Below, one piece after another: positions 17,114 through 25,541 of a stretch of DNA of 64,000 bases; position 1 is the stretch's first letter; every line of letters begins with the position of its first letter. The position numbers and the translations under genes are program-made. The notes beneath the pieces were generated by a model, which saw only the letters and a list, made by a program, of their open reading frames with translations, had not been told where the DNA came from and ran no database searches. This stretch comes from Actinomadura chibensis NBRC 106107 (GTDB lineage Bacteria > Actinomycetota > Actinomycetes > Streptosporangiales > Streptosporangiaceae): contig NZ_BCQP01000022.1 in the NCBI RefSeq assembly GCF_001552135.1, forward strand, positions 24,263-88,262, given 5' to 3'.

Positions 17114-20100
17114 ATGAGCGAGTTGTCCAGGAGAAGGTTCGTCCAGGCGGGCGGGGTCGCCGCGGCGGCGGTCACGGCGGGCGGCGCGCTCGCCGCGCCC
17201 GCCTCGGCCGCCCCCGGCGGACCGGCGGCGCGGACGCCGCGCCCCGTCGACCCGCGCGTCGACCACCTGCGGTCGCCGCTCGGCATCGACGCGGCGCGGC
17301 CGACGCTGAGCTGGCGCTTCGCCGCCGGGCCGCGCGACGCGGTGCAGACGGCCTTCCAGGTGCGGGTGGCGAGCGCGGACGACCGGCTCGCCCGCCCCGA
17401 CCTGTGGGACTCCGGCAAGGTCGCGGGCGGCGCCGTGTCCGCCGTCTACGCCGGACGCGCGCTCCGGTCGCGCGAACGGGCGTCGTGGCAGGTCAGGGTG
17501 TGGGACGGGCAGGGCCGCGCGTCCGCGTGGAGCGAGCCGTCCCACTTCGAGACGGGCCTGCTCGCCGCCGCCGACTGGACGGCCCGCTGGATCGGCCACC
17601 CGGCGTGGTCGGGCGAGCCGCGGCCGCGGCCCGCGACGGTCGCGTTCCCGGCGCGGACGGCGCGGTACGTCCGGCTGAACGTGACCCGGCTCGGCCTGCC
17701 GATCAAGGAGGGCTGGCCGTACAAGGTGTCGCGGCTCCAGCTCGCCGAGGTGGAGGTCCGGGACGGCGCGTCCGGCCCGAACGTGGCGCTGAGGGCCCGG
17801 GTGACCGCGTCCGAGAGCTACACCGTCGGCGGCCAGTGGGAGCCGAAGGCCGTCACGGACGGCTCGCTGACCAGCGACGACGCCCCGTTCGGCTACACGA
17901 GCCTGGAGCGCCGGGACCAGGATCTCGCGAGCCCCGTCTGGCTCCGGATCGACCTCGGGGAGGAGCGGCGGTTCGACCGCGTGGTGCTGTACCCGCGCAC
18001 CGACGCCATGACCGACGACGAGAAGACCCCGAACTTCCCCGAGGACTTCACGGTCGAGACGTCCGACGACGGCACGGCCTTCGACACGGCGGCCACGGTC
18101 AAGGGGCAGGAGGCGCCGCCGCCGCTGCACCGCGGGCCCGCGGCGCTGCCGGTCTTCGAGCGCGGCTTCAGGCTGGGCAAGCGGGTGCGGACGGCCCGCC
18201 TCTACGCGACCGCGCTCGGCGTCCTGGACGTCACCGTGAACGGGCGGCCGGTCAGCGACGCCGTCCTGGAACCGCCGTACAGCACGTACAAGAAGCGGCT
18301 CGTCTACTCCACCTACGACGTCACCAAGCTGCTGCACCGGGGCGGCAACACGGTGCGGGTCGAGCTGGGCCCGGGGATGGCGCACGTCCCGCCGACCCCC
18401 GGGCGCTACGAGAAGCTGACCCGCTCGGACGGCAAGCCCGCCTTCCTCGCCCAGCTCGACATCACCTACACCGACGGCACGCGCGAGACCGTGGCGTCGG
18501 ACCCGTCCTGGCGCGCCGCGCTCGGCGCGACGACCTTCGCCAACTGGTACGGCGGCGAGGACCACGACGCCCGCCGCGTCATCGGGGACGGCGACTGGAC
18601 GGATGCGATCGAGGTCGCGTCGCCGACCGCGAGCCTCGCCGCCCGCACGTCCCCGCCGATCGAGCCGGTCGCCGTGCTGCGCACCCGGAAGATCACGCAG
18701 CCGAAGGACGGCGTGTACGTCGTCGACCTCGGCGTGAACTTCGCCGGATGGCCGAAGCTGCGCGTCAGCGGCCCCGCCGGGACGACGGTCACGATGCGCC
18801 CCGGCGAGCTGCTCGCCGCGGACGGCACCGTCAGCCAGCACACCACCGGCTCGCCGATCTGGGACACCTACACCCTGTCCGGGCGCGGCACGGAGACGTG
18901 GCATCCCCGGTTCGTCTACCACGGCTTCCGCTACCTGCAGCTCGAAGGGCTGCCGGCCGCGCCGGACGACGGCACGGTCACCGGGATCGTGCTGCGCGCC
19001 GCGAACGAGGCGGCGGGCACGTTCACCAGCTCGCACGGCCTGCTCAACGACATCCACAAGATCATCGACCGGGCCGTGCAGAGCAACATGTACTCCGTCC
19101 TGACCGACTGCCCGCACCGGGAGAAGCTCGGCTGGCTGGAGCAGGCCAACCTCGTGTTCCCGGCCGTCGCGCGCAACTACGACGTGGCCGCCTACTACGG
19201 CGACATCGTCCGGAACATCGCCGAAGCCCAGACCGAGGACGGGCTCGTCCCCGACATCGCGCCCGAGTTCACCGTCTTCTCCGGCGGTTTCAGGGACGAC
19301 CCCAACTGGGGCAACGTCATCGTGTTCGCGCCCTGGCAGATGTACCGCGCCTACGGCGACACCGCGACGCTGCGCGCCTACTACCCCAACATGGTCCGCT
19401 ACGTGGACCACCTGACCCGCAAGGCGAGCGGGCACCTGCTCGACTACGGCCTCGGCGACTGGATCGCGTTCGACACGAGCACCCCGACCGGCGTCACCGC
19501 GACCTTCGGCTACCACCGGGCCGTCTCCGCCCTCGCCCGCATCGCGGAGGTCATCGGCCGGGACGCGGACGCCGCGAAGTACGAGGCGCTCGCCGCGGAC
19601 ATCGGCGACGCGTTCAACGCGAAGTACGCCACCGGCGACACCTACGGGTCGGGCAGCCAGGCGTGCGACGCGTTCGCGCTGGACATGGGCGTCGTCCCGG
19701 CGGCGAAGCGGGACGCCGTCCTCGCCCACCTCGTCGACTCGATCAAGGCGAAGGGCTACCACCTCACCGTCGGCGAGATCGCGCTGCCGTCGGTGTTCCA
19801 CGTGCTGTCGGCGGCGGGACGCGACGACGTCGTCCACGCCTTCGCCACGCAGACCGGCAACCCCAGCTACGGGTACCAGGTCGTCCACGGCGCGACGTCG
19901 CTGACCGAGAACTGGGACGGGCCCACCTCCGGCCTGTCGCAGAACCACTTCATGCTCGGCGCGATCGACGAGTGGTTCCACGCCGGGCTCGCGGGCCTCG
20001 GGCAGACCGACGACTCGGTCGGGTTCGAGACGCTGCTCGTCCGCCCGGCCGTCGTCGGCGACGTCACCCGCGCCGCCGCGACCTACGAGACGCCGCGCGG

Positions 20101-20314
20101 CCGCGCCGCGTCCGCGTGGCGGCGCACCGGCCGGAGGCTGCGGCTGGACGTGACCGTCCCGCCCGGCGCGAAGGCCCGCGTGGAGTTCCCGCTCCTCGGC
20201 GGGAACTCGGGGCCGAACGCCCCCTCCGACGCCCGGCGGCTGGGCGTGAAGGACGGACGCGCCCTCTTCGAGATCGGCTCCGGCGACTGGACGTTCGAGA
20301 ACACCGCGTCCTGA
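17114..20314 (+). CDS. Tat-exported alpha-L-rhamnosidase, GH78, with inserted discoidin-like domain
   Basis: The protein of 1066 residues starts with a twin-arginine signal (LSRRRFVQAGGVAAAAVTAGG ... ASAA). A GH78 N-terminal domain (VDHLRSPLGIDAARPTLSWRF) is followed near residues 170-320 by an F5/8-type-C-like module (ARYVRLNVTRLGLP, ASESYTVGGQWEPKAVTDG, WLRIDLGEERRFDRVVLYP) and then the standard catalytic barrel. The catalytic acid motif DCPHREKLGWLEQ, near residue 663, is the canonical form, unlike that in the first rhamnosidase. The inserted module probably binds a polysaccharide. The enzyme likely frees L-rhamnose from pectin-like or bacterial polymers. It lies 69 bp after the isomerase gene. 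Confidence 0.92.
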   Translation: MSELSRRRFVQAGGVAAAAVTAGGALAAPASAAPGGPAARTPRPVDPRVDHLRSPLGIDAARPTLSWRFAAGPRDAVQTAFQVRVASADDRLARPDLWDSGKVAGGAVSAVYAGRALRSRERASWQVRVWDGQGRASAWSEPSHFETGLLAAADWTARWIGHPAWSGEPRPRPATVAFPARTARYVRLNVTRLGLPIKEGWPYKVSRLQLAEVEVRDGASGPNVALRARVTASESYTVGGQWEPKAVTDGSLTSDDAPFGYTSLERRDQDLASPVWLRIDLGEERRFDRVVLYPRTDAMTDDEKTPNFPEDFTVETSDDGTAFDTAATVKGQEAPPPLHRGPAALPVFERGFRLGKRVRTARLYATALGVLDVTVNGRPVSDAVLEPPYSTYKKRLVYSTYDVTKLLHRGGNTVRVELGPGMAHVPPTPGRYEKLTRSDGKPAFLAQLDITYTDGTRETVASDPSWRAALGATTFANWYGGEDHDARRVIGDGDWTDAIEVASPTASLAARTSPPIEPVAVLRTRKITQPKDGVYVVDLGVNFAGWPKLRVSGPAGTTVTMRPGELLAADGTVSQHTTGSPIWDTYTLSGRGTETWHPRFVYHGFRYLQLEGLPAAPDDGTVTGIVLRAANEAAGTFTSSHGLLNDIHKIIDRAVQSNMYSVLTDCPHREKLGWLEQANLVFPAVARNYDVAAYYGDIVRNIAEAQTEDGLVPDIAPEFTVFSGGFRDDPNWGNVIVFAPWQMYRAYGDTATLRAYYPNMVRYVDHLTRKASGHLLDYGLGDWIAFDTSTPTGVTATFGYHRAVSALARIAEVIGRDADAAKYEALAADIGDAFNAKYATGDTYGSGSQACDAFALDMGVVPAAKRDAVLAHLVDSIKAKGYHLTVGEIALPSVFHVLSAAGRDDVVHAFATQTGNPSYGYQVVHGATSLTENWDGPTSGLSQNHFMLGAIDEWFHAGLAGLGQTDDSVGFETLLVRPAVVGDVTRAAATYETPRGRAASAWRRTGRRLRLDVTVPPGAKARVEFPLLGGNSGPNAPSDARRLGVKDGRALFEIGSGDWTFENTAS

Positions 20315-20326
20315 CGGCGGCGGTCC

Positions 20327-20362
20327 CGGTGGGCCGCGCGAGGACCCCTCAGCGGCCCACCG
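20327..20362. terminator. Bidirectional hairpin between convergent genes
   Basis: CGGTGGGCCGC at 20327-20337 pairs perfectly with GCGGCCCACCG at 20352-20362 across a 14-base loop. It lies between the rhamnosidase stop (20314) and the convergent DinB-like gene, whose last codons form the right arm. The position suits termination from both sides. Confidence 0.6.
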
Positions 20363-20852
20363 CTCCGTCGATCCGCTCGCGCAGGATGTCGGCGTGCCCG
20401 GCGTGCCGGGCCGTCTCCTCGACCATGTGGACCAGCAGCCAGCGCATCGACGGCGGCGGCGCGTCCCGCAGCGACCGGACGCCCGTCCGGTCCAGGTCGG
20501 GGCAGGCCGCGACGACCGCGTCGCTGCGGGCGCACGCCTCCCGGTAGGCGGCGACCAGGCCGGCCGCGGTCTCGTGGCCGAGGGGCGGCTCCGCGTCGTC
20601 CAAGCGCGGCACGTCGGCGCCCTCGTACGCCCACACGAACCAGTTCAGCTCGGTGCGCGTGAGGTGCTTGACCAGGCCGAGCAGGCTCGTCCCCGACGCG
20701 ACGCCCGGCGCGCGGGCGGCCTCCTCGGGGACGCCGGACGCCTTGGCGACCACCGCGTCCCGCAGGTAGCCGAGGAACGTCAGCAGCGTCGCGCGCTCGC
20801 CCGCGTTCAGGCCGGGCGGGCCGAGGTCGCCGCGCGGCTCGGCGGGCGTCAC
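20349..20852 (-). CDS. DinB-family (DUF664-like) protein
   Basis: The 167-residue protein has the DinB/MST-like four-helix fold pattern: ERATLLTFLGYLRDAVVAKA, then HLTRTELNWFVW, and a C-terminal HMVEETARHAGHADILRERIDG. The three histidine positions that bind metal in this family are present (H in KHLTR, and two in ETARHAGHAD). Related actinobacterial enzymes are mycothiol-dependent transferases, but the substrate here is unknown. The GTG start at 20852 overlaps the upstream amidase stop (GTGA) and no Shine-Dalgarno sequence is visible, so translation probably depends on coupling. Confidence 0.8.
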   Translation of the reverse strand: MTPAEPRGDLGPPGLNAGERATLLTFLGYLRDAVVAKASGVPEEAARAPGVASGTSLLGLVKHLTRTELNWFVWAYEGADVPRLDDAEPPLGHETAAGLVAAYREACARSDAVVAACPDLDRTGVRSLRDAPPPSMRWLLVHMVEETARHAGHADILRERIDGAVGR

Positions 20853-21757
20853 GAGAGGAGGTCGAGGGAGAGGTGGGCGGAGACGATCCAGTTGGGGACG
20901 TCCACGACCTCGGAGATCTTCAGGTCGGCGGCGACGCTGGCGAGCAGGTAGGCGTCGGCGGGCGCGATCCCGGTCCGCACGGCGACCTCGGTGACGAGGG
21001 CGCGCGTCGCGTCCTTCGCCGCCTCCATGAGGTCCGGGCCGATGCCGGTGGTGGCGAGCGCCGCGCCGGTGCGCTGCGCGGCCGGGGCCGTCTCGATGAT
21101 CGGCGTGACCGGGGCGCCGCCGCGCCGGACGTCCACCCGGAGCCGGACGGTCGCCTCGGTCTCGATGCCGGTGCCGCACACCTCGCCGTCGCCCATCGCG
21201 GCGTGCGCGTCGCCGAGGGACAGGAGCGCGCCGTCCACGCCGACCGGCAGGACGAGCCGCGCGCCGGGCCCGATGTGCCGGACGTCCATGTTCCCGCCCC
21301 AGCGGCGCGGCGGGACGATCGAGTGCTCGCCCGGCTCGGGGGGCGCGACCCCGATCGTCCCGATCATCGGCAGCACCGGCACGGCGAGCCCGGGCAGCAG
21401 CTCGGCCGTCCCGCCGGAGATCTTCGAGATCCGCAGGTGCGGGTCGGGGAAGTCGTCGGCGAGCAGCCCGAAGCCGGGGATGGCGGCCGTCCACCCCCAC
21501 TCGCCGGTCTCCATGCCGAGGACGTCGACGACGAGCGCGTCGCCGGGCTCCGCGCCGTCCACCCGGAAGGGGCCGGTCACCGGGTTGACGCGGCCGAAGT
21601 CGAGGGCGGCGACCGCGGCCGTGCCCGCGTCCGGGCCGAGCTGCCCGCCGCTCGCGTCGGCGGTCTCCACGGTGAGCTCGTCGCCGGGGGCGATGGTCGC
21701 GATGGGCGGGATCGCGTTGTCCCAGGTGTTGTGCACGCTGGTGCGGCGGATGTGCAT
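20849..21757 (-). CDS. Acetamidase/formamidase family protein
   Basis: The 302-residue protein matches the FmdA_AmdA family: GFGLLADDFPDPHLRISKI, GTIGVAPPEPGEHSIVPPRRWGGNMD and SLGDAHAAMGDGEVCGTGIE. Members hydrolyse short amides such as formamide or acetamide to the acid and ammonia, with metal bound near the GGNMD and GDxHAxxGDGE segments. The ATG at 21757 is preceded by GGAGGAG on the minus strand. It is translationally coupled to the DinB-like gene and diverges from the aldo/keto reductase gene. The true substrate cannot be read from sequence. Confidence 0.88.
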   Translation of the reverse strand: MHIRRTSVHNTWDNAIPPIATIAPGDELTVETADASGGQLGPDAGTAAVAALDFGRVNPVTGPFRVDGAEPGDALVVDVLGMETGEWGWTAAIPGFGLLADDFPDPHLRISKISGGTAELLPGLAVPVLPMIGTIGVAPPEPGEHSIVPPRRWGGNMDVRHIGPGARLVLPVGVDGALLSLGDAHAAMGDGEVCGTGIETEATVRLRVDVRRGGAPVTPIIETAPAAQRTGAALATTGIGPDLMEAAKDATRALVTEVAVRTGIAPADAYLLASVAADLKISEVVDVPNWIVSAHLSLDLLS

Positions 21758-21896
21758 CGCTCCTCCAACGGGGGTCGGGTTCGAAGACGAGCCTATGATC
21801 AACGGCGCCCGCGCGGCGGCCCGCGGCGGCCCGCGATGTTCCGGTGCTGGTTTCCCGGGCACGATCGCCCGGATGGAGCGAGCGGAAGGGGGACAC

Positions 21897-22727
21897 GTGA
21901 GCGTACCGGACGTTGATCTCATCGACGGGACCGCGATGCCGCAGCTCGGCTTCGGGGTCTTCCAGGCGTCGGACGAGGAGGCGGAGCGGGCGGTGCGGAC
22001 CGCGCTTGAGCAGGGGTACCGCAGCGTCGACACCGCGTCCGCCTACGGCAACGAGGAGGGCGTCGGGCGCGCCCTGCGCGCCTCCGGCGTCCCGCGCGAG
22101 GAGGTGTTCGTCACCACCAAGCTCTGGAACGACGAACAGGGGTACGACAACGCGCTGCGGGCGTGCGACGCGAGCCTGTCCCGGCTCGGCCTCGACTACC
22201 TGGACCTCTACCTGATCCACTGGCCGATGCCGAGCCGCGGCGCCTATCTCGACACCTGGCGGGCGCTCGAAGACCTCAAGCGGGACGGCCGCGTCCGCGC
22301 GATCGGCGTCTCCAACTTCACCGTGGAGACGCTGAGCCGGATCATCGAGGAGGCGGACGTCGTCCCGGCCGTCAACCAGATCGAGCTGCACCCCTACTTC
22401 CAGCAGGACGGCCTGCGCGCCTTCCACCGGGACCACGGGATCCGTACCGAGGCGTGGGCGCCGCTCGGCCAGGGCCACGGGCTGCTGGACGACCCGGCAC
22501 TCGACCGCATCGGCCGGAGCCACGGCCGCACCCCGGCGCAGGTCGTCCTGCGGTGGCACCTCCAGATCGGGAACGTGGTCATCCCGAAGTCGGTGACGCC
22601 GTCCAGGATCGCCGAGAACATCGACGTGTTCGGCTTCGAGCTGTCCCCGGACGACATGAAGGCGATCGGGGAGCTCGACCAGGGCACCCGCTTCGGCCCC
22701 GACCCGGCCGTCTTCGAGACGGCCTGA
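21897..22727 (+). CDS. Aldo/keto reductase (AKR5-like)
   Basis: The 276-residue protein shows all four AKR catalytic residues: Asp and Tyr in VDTASAYGNEEGVG, Lys in TTKLWNDEQG and His in LYLIHWPMP. The NADPH-binding IPKSVTPSRIAEN segment lies near the C-terminus. It is closest in pattern to 2,5-diketo-D-gluconate reductase-type enzymes. The GTG at 21897 has AAGGGGG just upstream; an ATG at 21873 would add eight residues not typical for the family. It is probably monocistronic, divergent from the amidase gene. The physiological substrate is unknown. Confidence 0.9.
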   Translation: MSVPDVDLIDGTAMPQLGFGVFQASDEEAERAVRTALEQGYRSVDTASAYGNEEGVGRALRASGVPREEVFVTTKLWNDEQGYDNALRACDASLSRLGLDYLDLYLIHWPMPSRGAYLDTWRALEDLKRDGRVRAIGVSNFTVETLSRIIEEADVVPAVNQIELHPYFQQDGLRAFHRDHGIRTEAWAPLGQGHGLLDDPALDRIGRSHGRTPAQVVLRWHLQIGNVVIPKSVTPSRIAENIDVFGFELSPDDMKAIGELDQGTRFGPDPAVFETA

Positions 22728-22779
22728 CCGGCGACCCCGCCCGCATGCGCGGAGAGTCACGAAGCATAACGTTCCGTGC

Positions 22780-22998
22780 ATGGGGGACGATCAAGAGAGC
22801 TGGAGCGGGCCGGACGGCCTGCGCGTGACGGCCGTACGCCTCAGCGGGGCGCACCGGGTGTGGGCCGAGTTCGCCGGAGTGCGCGGCGAGAGCGCCTTCC
22901 TCGTGACGCGGCACGGGGCGTTCGTCGGCCGCGGGTACTACCTGTCCGTGGCCGACCTGTCCGACGTGGTCGACCTGGCCGAGCTGCGCGCCCGGTGA
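22780..22998 (+). CDS. Small conserved-type hypothetical protein, 72 residues
   Basis: It begins MGDDQESWSGPDGLRV and ends with VTRHGAFVGRGYYLSVADLSDVVDLAEL, a pattern I associate with small actinobacterial proteins of unknown function that end in a 'VDLAEL' helix. No catalytic motif, signal peptide or membrane segment is visible. The stretch upstream of the ATG is relatively AT-rich (ACGAAGCATAACGTTCCGTGC), compatible with a promoter. The gene is separated by about 50 bp from the reductase and 43 bp from the ribokinase gene. Function unknown. Confidence 0.6.
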   Translation: MGDDQESWSGPDGLRVTAVRLSGAHRVWAEFAGVRGESAFLVTRHGAFVGRGYYLSVADLSDVVDLAELRAR

Positions 22999-23041
22999 CG
23001 GGGGTTGCGCGGACGGCCCGCCGCGTGTAGTCGGTTGAACC

Positions 23042-23971
23042 GTGCGGACCAGCGGCAGCGGACGCCCGCGCGGCCACGACGTGGTCGTCGTCGGATCGGT
23101 CAACGCCGACCTCGTGGTCGGCGTCGAGCGGCGGCCCGGGCCGGGGGAGACCGTGCTCGGCTCCGACCTCGCCACGCACCCCGGCGGGAAGGGCGCGAAC
23201 CAGGCGGTCGCGGCGGCCCGGCTCGGCGCCCGCGCCGCGCTCGTCGGACGCGTCGGCGACGACGGCCACGGCGGGCTGCTCCGCGCCGCCCTCGCCGCCG
23301 CCGGCGTCGACCTCGCCCACCTCGCCACCGCGCCCGGCGCGCCGACCGGCGTCGCGCTGATCACCGTCGGGCCGGACGGCGACAACAGCATCATCGTCTC
23401 GCCCGGCGCGAACGCCCGGGTCGGCCCGGCCGACGTCGCCGCCGCCCGCGCCGCGATCGCCGCCGCGGCCGTCGTGTCGTGCCAGCTCGAGGTGCCGCTG
23501 CCCGCCGTGGAGGCCGCCGCCCGGGCCTGCGCGGCGGCGGGGGCGCGGTTCGTGCTGAACCTGTCGCCGCCCGCGCCCGTCCCGGCCGGCCTCCTCGCCC
23601 ACTGCGACCCGCTCGTCGTCAACGAGCACGAGGCCGCGTTCCTGCTGGGCCGGGACGGCCCCGGCGACCCGGCGGGCATGGCCGAGGCCCTCCGGCGGCG
23701 CGGCCCCCGCTCGGTCGTCGTCACGCTCGGCGCGGACGGGGCCCTCGTCTCCGCCGGGACGGAGCGGGTGCGCGTGCCGTCCCCGGAGGTGGCGGCCGTC
23801 GACACCACGGGCGCGGGCGACGCGTTCACCGCCGCGCTCTGCCTGCGCCTCGCCCGCGGCGACGATCTCCCGGACGCCGCCCGCTACGCGGCCCGCGCGG
23901 GCGCCGCCGCCGTCCGCGCGCCGGGCGCGCAGGGCTCCTTCCCCACGCCGGACGAGCTCCCCGGCCCCTAG
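23042..23971 (+). CDS. rbsK: Ribokinase-like PfkB sugar kinase
   Basis: The 309-residue protein has both PfkB signatures: [15 protein letters not shown] near residue 42 and [18 protein letters not shown] near residue 256, the latter with the catalytic Asp of the GAGD anion hole. [20 protein letters not shown] at the N-terminus is typical of ribokinase. It would phosphorylate ribose or another furanose using ATP. No ribose transporter or isomerase is adjacent. It starts with a GTG at 23042, and its stop overlaps by 4 bp the convergent PH-domain gene. Symbol assigned on family grounds only. Confidence 0.82.
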   Translation: MRTSGSGRPRGHDVVVVGSVNADLVVGVERRPGPGETVLGSDLATHPGGKGANQAVAAARLGARAALVGRVGDDGHGGLLRAALAAAGVDLAHLATAPGAPTGVALITVGPDGDNSIIVSPGANARVGPADVAAARAAIAAAAVVSCQLEVPLPAVEAAARACAAAGARFVLNLSPPAPVPAGLLAHCDPLVVNEHEAAFLLGRDGPGDPAGMAEALRRRGPRSVVVTLGADGALVSAGTERVRVPSPEVAAVDTTGAGDAFTAALCLRLARGDDLPDAARYAARAGAAAVRAPGAQGSFPTPDELPGP

Positions 23972-24396
23972 CCCCGGGTGCGGGAGCGGATCCGGTACAG
24001 CTCGTCGGCCACGTCGTGGACGTCCTCGCCCAGGTCGAACGCGCTGAGCAGGTGCAGGTCGTCGGTCGTCTCGATCTCCAGCATCCGGGTGTGCAGCAGG
24101 AGGCGGCGGCGCTCGTCCACCCGGATGGCCGACACCTCGTCCCACGGGACGCGGCGGCGCCCCGCGTAGCCGGTCACGACCGTGACGCCCGCGGGGTCGG
24201 CGGCGAGCCGCACCGGTGCGACCAGGTCGCGCAGGGCGAGCGCGTTCAGCCCGACCGCGGCGGCGACCGCCAGGAAGAGGAACTGCGGGTCGTGGCTGTA
24301 CAGGACGATCAGCGCCGTCACGGCCGCCGCCCCGGCGCACTTCACCGCCACGTGGCCGGGCGGCACCCGCCAGCGCCGTCCCCGCTGCCCGTCCAT
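23968..24396 (-). CDS. PH-domain membrane protein
   Basis: The 142-residue protein has a basic N-terminus, two hydrophobic segments ([19 protein letters not shown] and [17 protein letters not shown]) and a C-terminal bacterial PH-like domain ([33 protein letters not shown]), the arrangement of the actinobacterial 'low molecular weight protein antigen 6' group. Function is unknown; these proteins are anchored in the membrane with the PH domain inside. I chose the ATG at 24396 because GGGGGGAG precedes it at good spacing; an ATG at 24414 has no such site. It is convergent with the ribokinase gene, overlapping by 4 bp. Confidence 0.8.
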   Translation of the reverse strand: MDGQRGRRWRVPPGHVAVKCAGAAAVTALIVLYSHDPQFLFLAVAAAVGLNALALRDLVAPVRLAADPAGVTVVTGYAGRRRVPWDEVSAIRVDERRRLLLHTRMLEIETTDDLHLLSAFDLGEDVHDVADELYRIRSRTRG

Positions 24397-24477
24397 GTCC
24401 GTCTCCCCCCTCATGCCGACACCGTAGCCGCAGCGGTGACTGCCCGGGCCGGTGATACGTCCGATAGCGTCGTCGAT

Positions 24478-25431
24478 ATGCGACTCGGCGTGCTGGACGT
24501 GGGATCGAACACCGTTCACCTTCTGGTGGTGGACGCCCACGAGGGGGCGAGGCCGCTTCCGGCGTACTCCCACAAGGCAGACATGCGGCTCGCCGCCCAC
24601 CTGGAGGAGGGCGACCGGCTGTCGGAGGAGGGCGAGGCGCTGCTGCGCGACTTCGTCGACGACGCGCTCCAGATCGCCGAGGACAAGGGCGTCGAGGACC
24701 TCGTCGCGTTCGCCACGTCCGCCGTCCGGGACGCCTCCAACGGCGAGGCGATCCTCGCCCGGATCCGGAGCGACAAGGCGATCGACATCCGCGCGCTGTC
24801 CGGCGAGGAGGAGGCGCGGCTGACGTTCCTCGCGGTGCGGCGCTGGTTCGGCTGGTCGTCCGGGCGGCTGCTCGTGGTGGACATCGGCGGCGGCTCGCTG
24901 GAGATCGCCTCCGGCCTGGACGAGGAGCCGGACGTGGCGTTCTCGCTGCCGCTCGGCGCGGGCCGCCTCACCCGCGACTGGTTCAGCGCCGACCCGCCGC
25001 CCCCGGACGAGGTCCGCAGGCTGCGCCGGCACGTCCGGGCGGAGATCGCCCGCCGGGTCGGGGACGTCGCCCGCTACGGGCCGCCCGACCACGCGGTCGC
25101 CACGTCCAAGACGTTCAAACAGCTCGCCCGCATCGGCGGCGCGGCGCCCTCGACGGATGGACCGTACCAACGGCGGATCCTGGCGAGCGCCGCGCTGACC
25201 GAGTGGGCCGACAAGCTCGCCGCCATGCCGTCGGCCGGGCGGGCCGAGCTGCCCGGCGTGTCCGAGCGGCGCGCCCCGCAGCTGCTCGCGGGCGCGATCG
25301 TCGCGGACGCCGCCATGGACCTGTTCGAGCTGACCGAGCTGGAAGTGTGCCCCTGGGCGCTGCGCGAGGGCGTCATCCTGCGCCGCCTCGACATGATCAC
25401 CGACCGGCGGGCGCCGGACTTCGCTCGATGA
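24478..25431 (+). CDS. ppx: Exopolyphosphatase/pppGpp phosphatase, PPX1-like
   Basis: The 317-residue protein begins [21 protein letters not shown] and closely resembles Mycobacterium tuberculosis Rv0496 (PPX1) as I recall it. It has the ASKHA phosphate loops [10 protein letters not shown] and [11 protein letters not shown], the [10 protein letters not shown] segment and the C-terminal [15 protein letters not shown]. It hydrolyses terminal phosphates of short polyphosphate and may act on guanosine alarmones. The start has no Shine-Dalgarno site, but TAGCGT lies about 8-10 bases upstream of the ATG, the layout of a leaderless mRNA. Divergent from the PH-domain gene by 81 bp. Confidence 0.9.
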   Translation: MRLGVLDVGSNTVHLLVVDAHEGARPLPAYSHKADMRLAAHLEEGDRLSEEGEALLRDFVDDALQIAEDKGVEDLVAFATSAVRDASNGEAILARIRSDKAIDIRALSGEEEARLTFLAVRRWFGWSSGRLLVVDIGGGSLEIASGLDEEPDVAFSLPLGAGRLTRDWFSADPPPPDEVRRLRRHVRAEIARRVGDVARYGPPDHAVATSKTFKQLARIGGAAPSTDGPYQRRILASAALTEWADKLAAMPSAGRAELPGVSERRAPQLLAGAIVADAAMDLFELTELEVCPWALREGVILRRLDMITDRRAPDFAR

Positions 25432-25461
25432 CAACTGTCATGGAGTGACCGGATCTGGCCT

Positions 25462-25482
25462 GCAAGACGCGATATGTCTTGC
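25462..25482. promoter_or_regulatory. Inverted repeat upstream of the MMPL gene
   Basis: GCAAGAC and GTCTTGC are a perfect 7-bp inverted repeat around a 7-base AT-richer centre, 60 bp before the MMPL start and 31 bp after the phosphatase stop. Its size is typical of TetR- or MarR-type operators. It could also act as a hairpin after the phosphatase gene. Confidence 0.4.
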
Positions 25483-25541
25483 CGAGCCGGATTCGGCGGC
25501 GTAGAAGCGAACATCGGGCGGTCTCATCACTGGGGGTCCTG

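Noticed and set aside
13087..19981. Very long open frames on the minus strand opposite the rhamnose genes (900-1500 codons)
   Set aside because: They are low-complexity Arg/Ala/Gly/Pro/Val translations opposite well-defined genes, without family motifs. GC-rich DNA leaves such antisense frames open.
23042..23971. The PfkB kinase as the missing rhamnulokinase
   Set aside because: Rhamnulokinases belong to the FGGY family. This protein is a ribokinase-type enzyme and lies outside the rhamnose operons.
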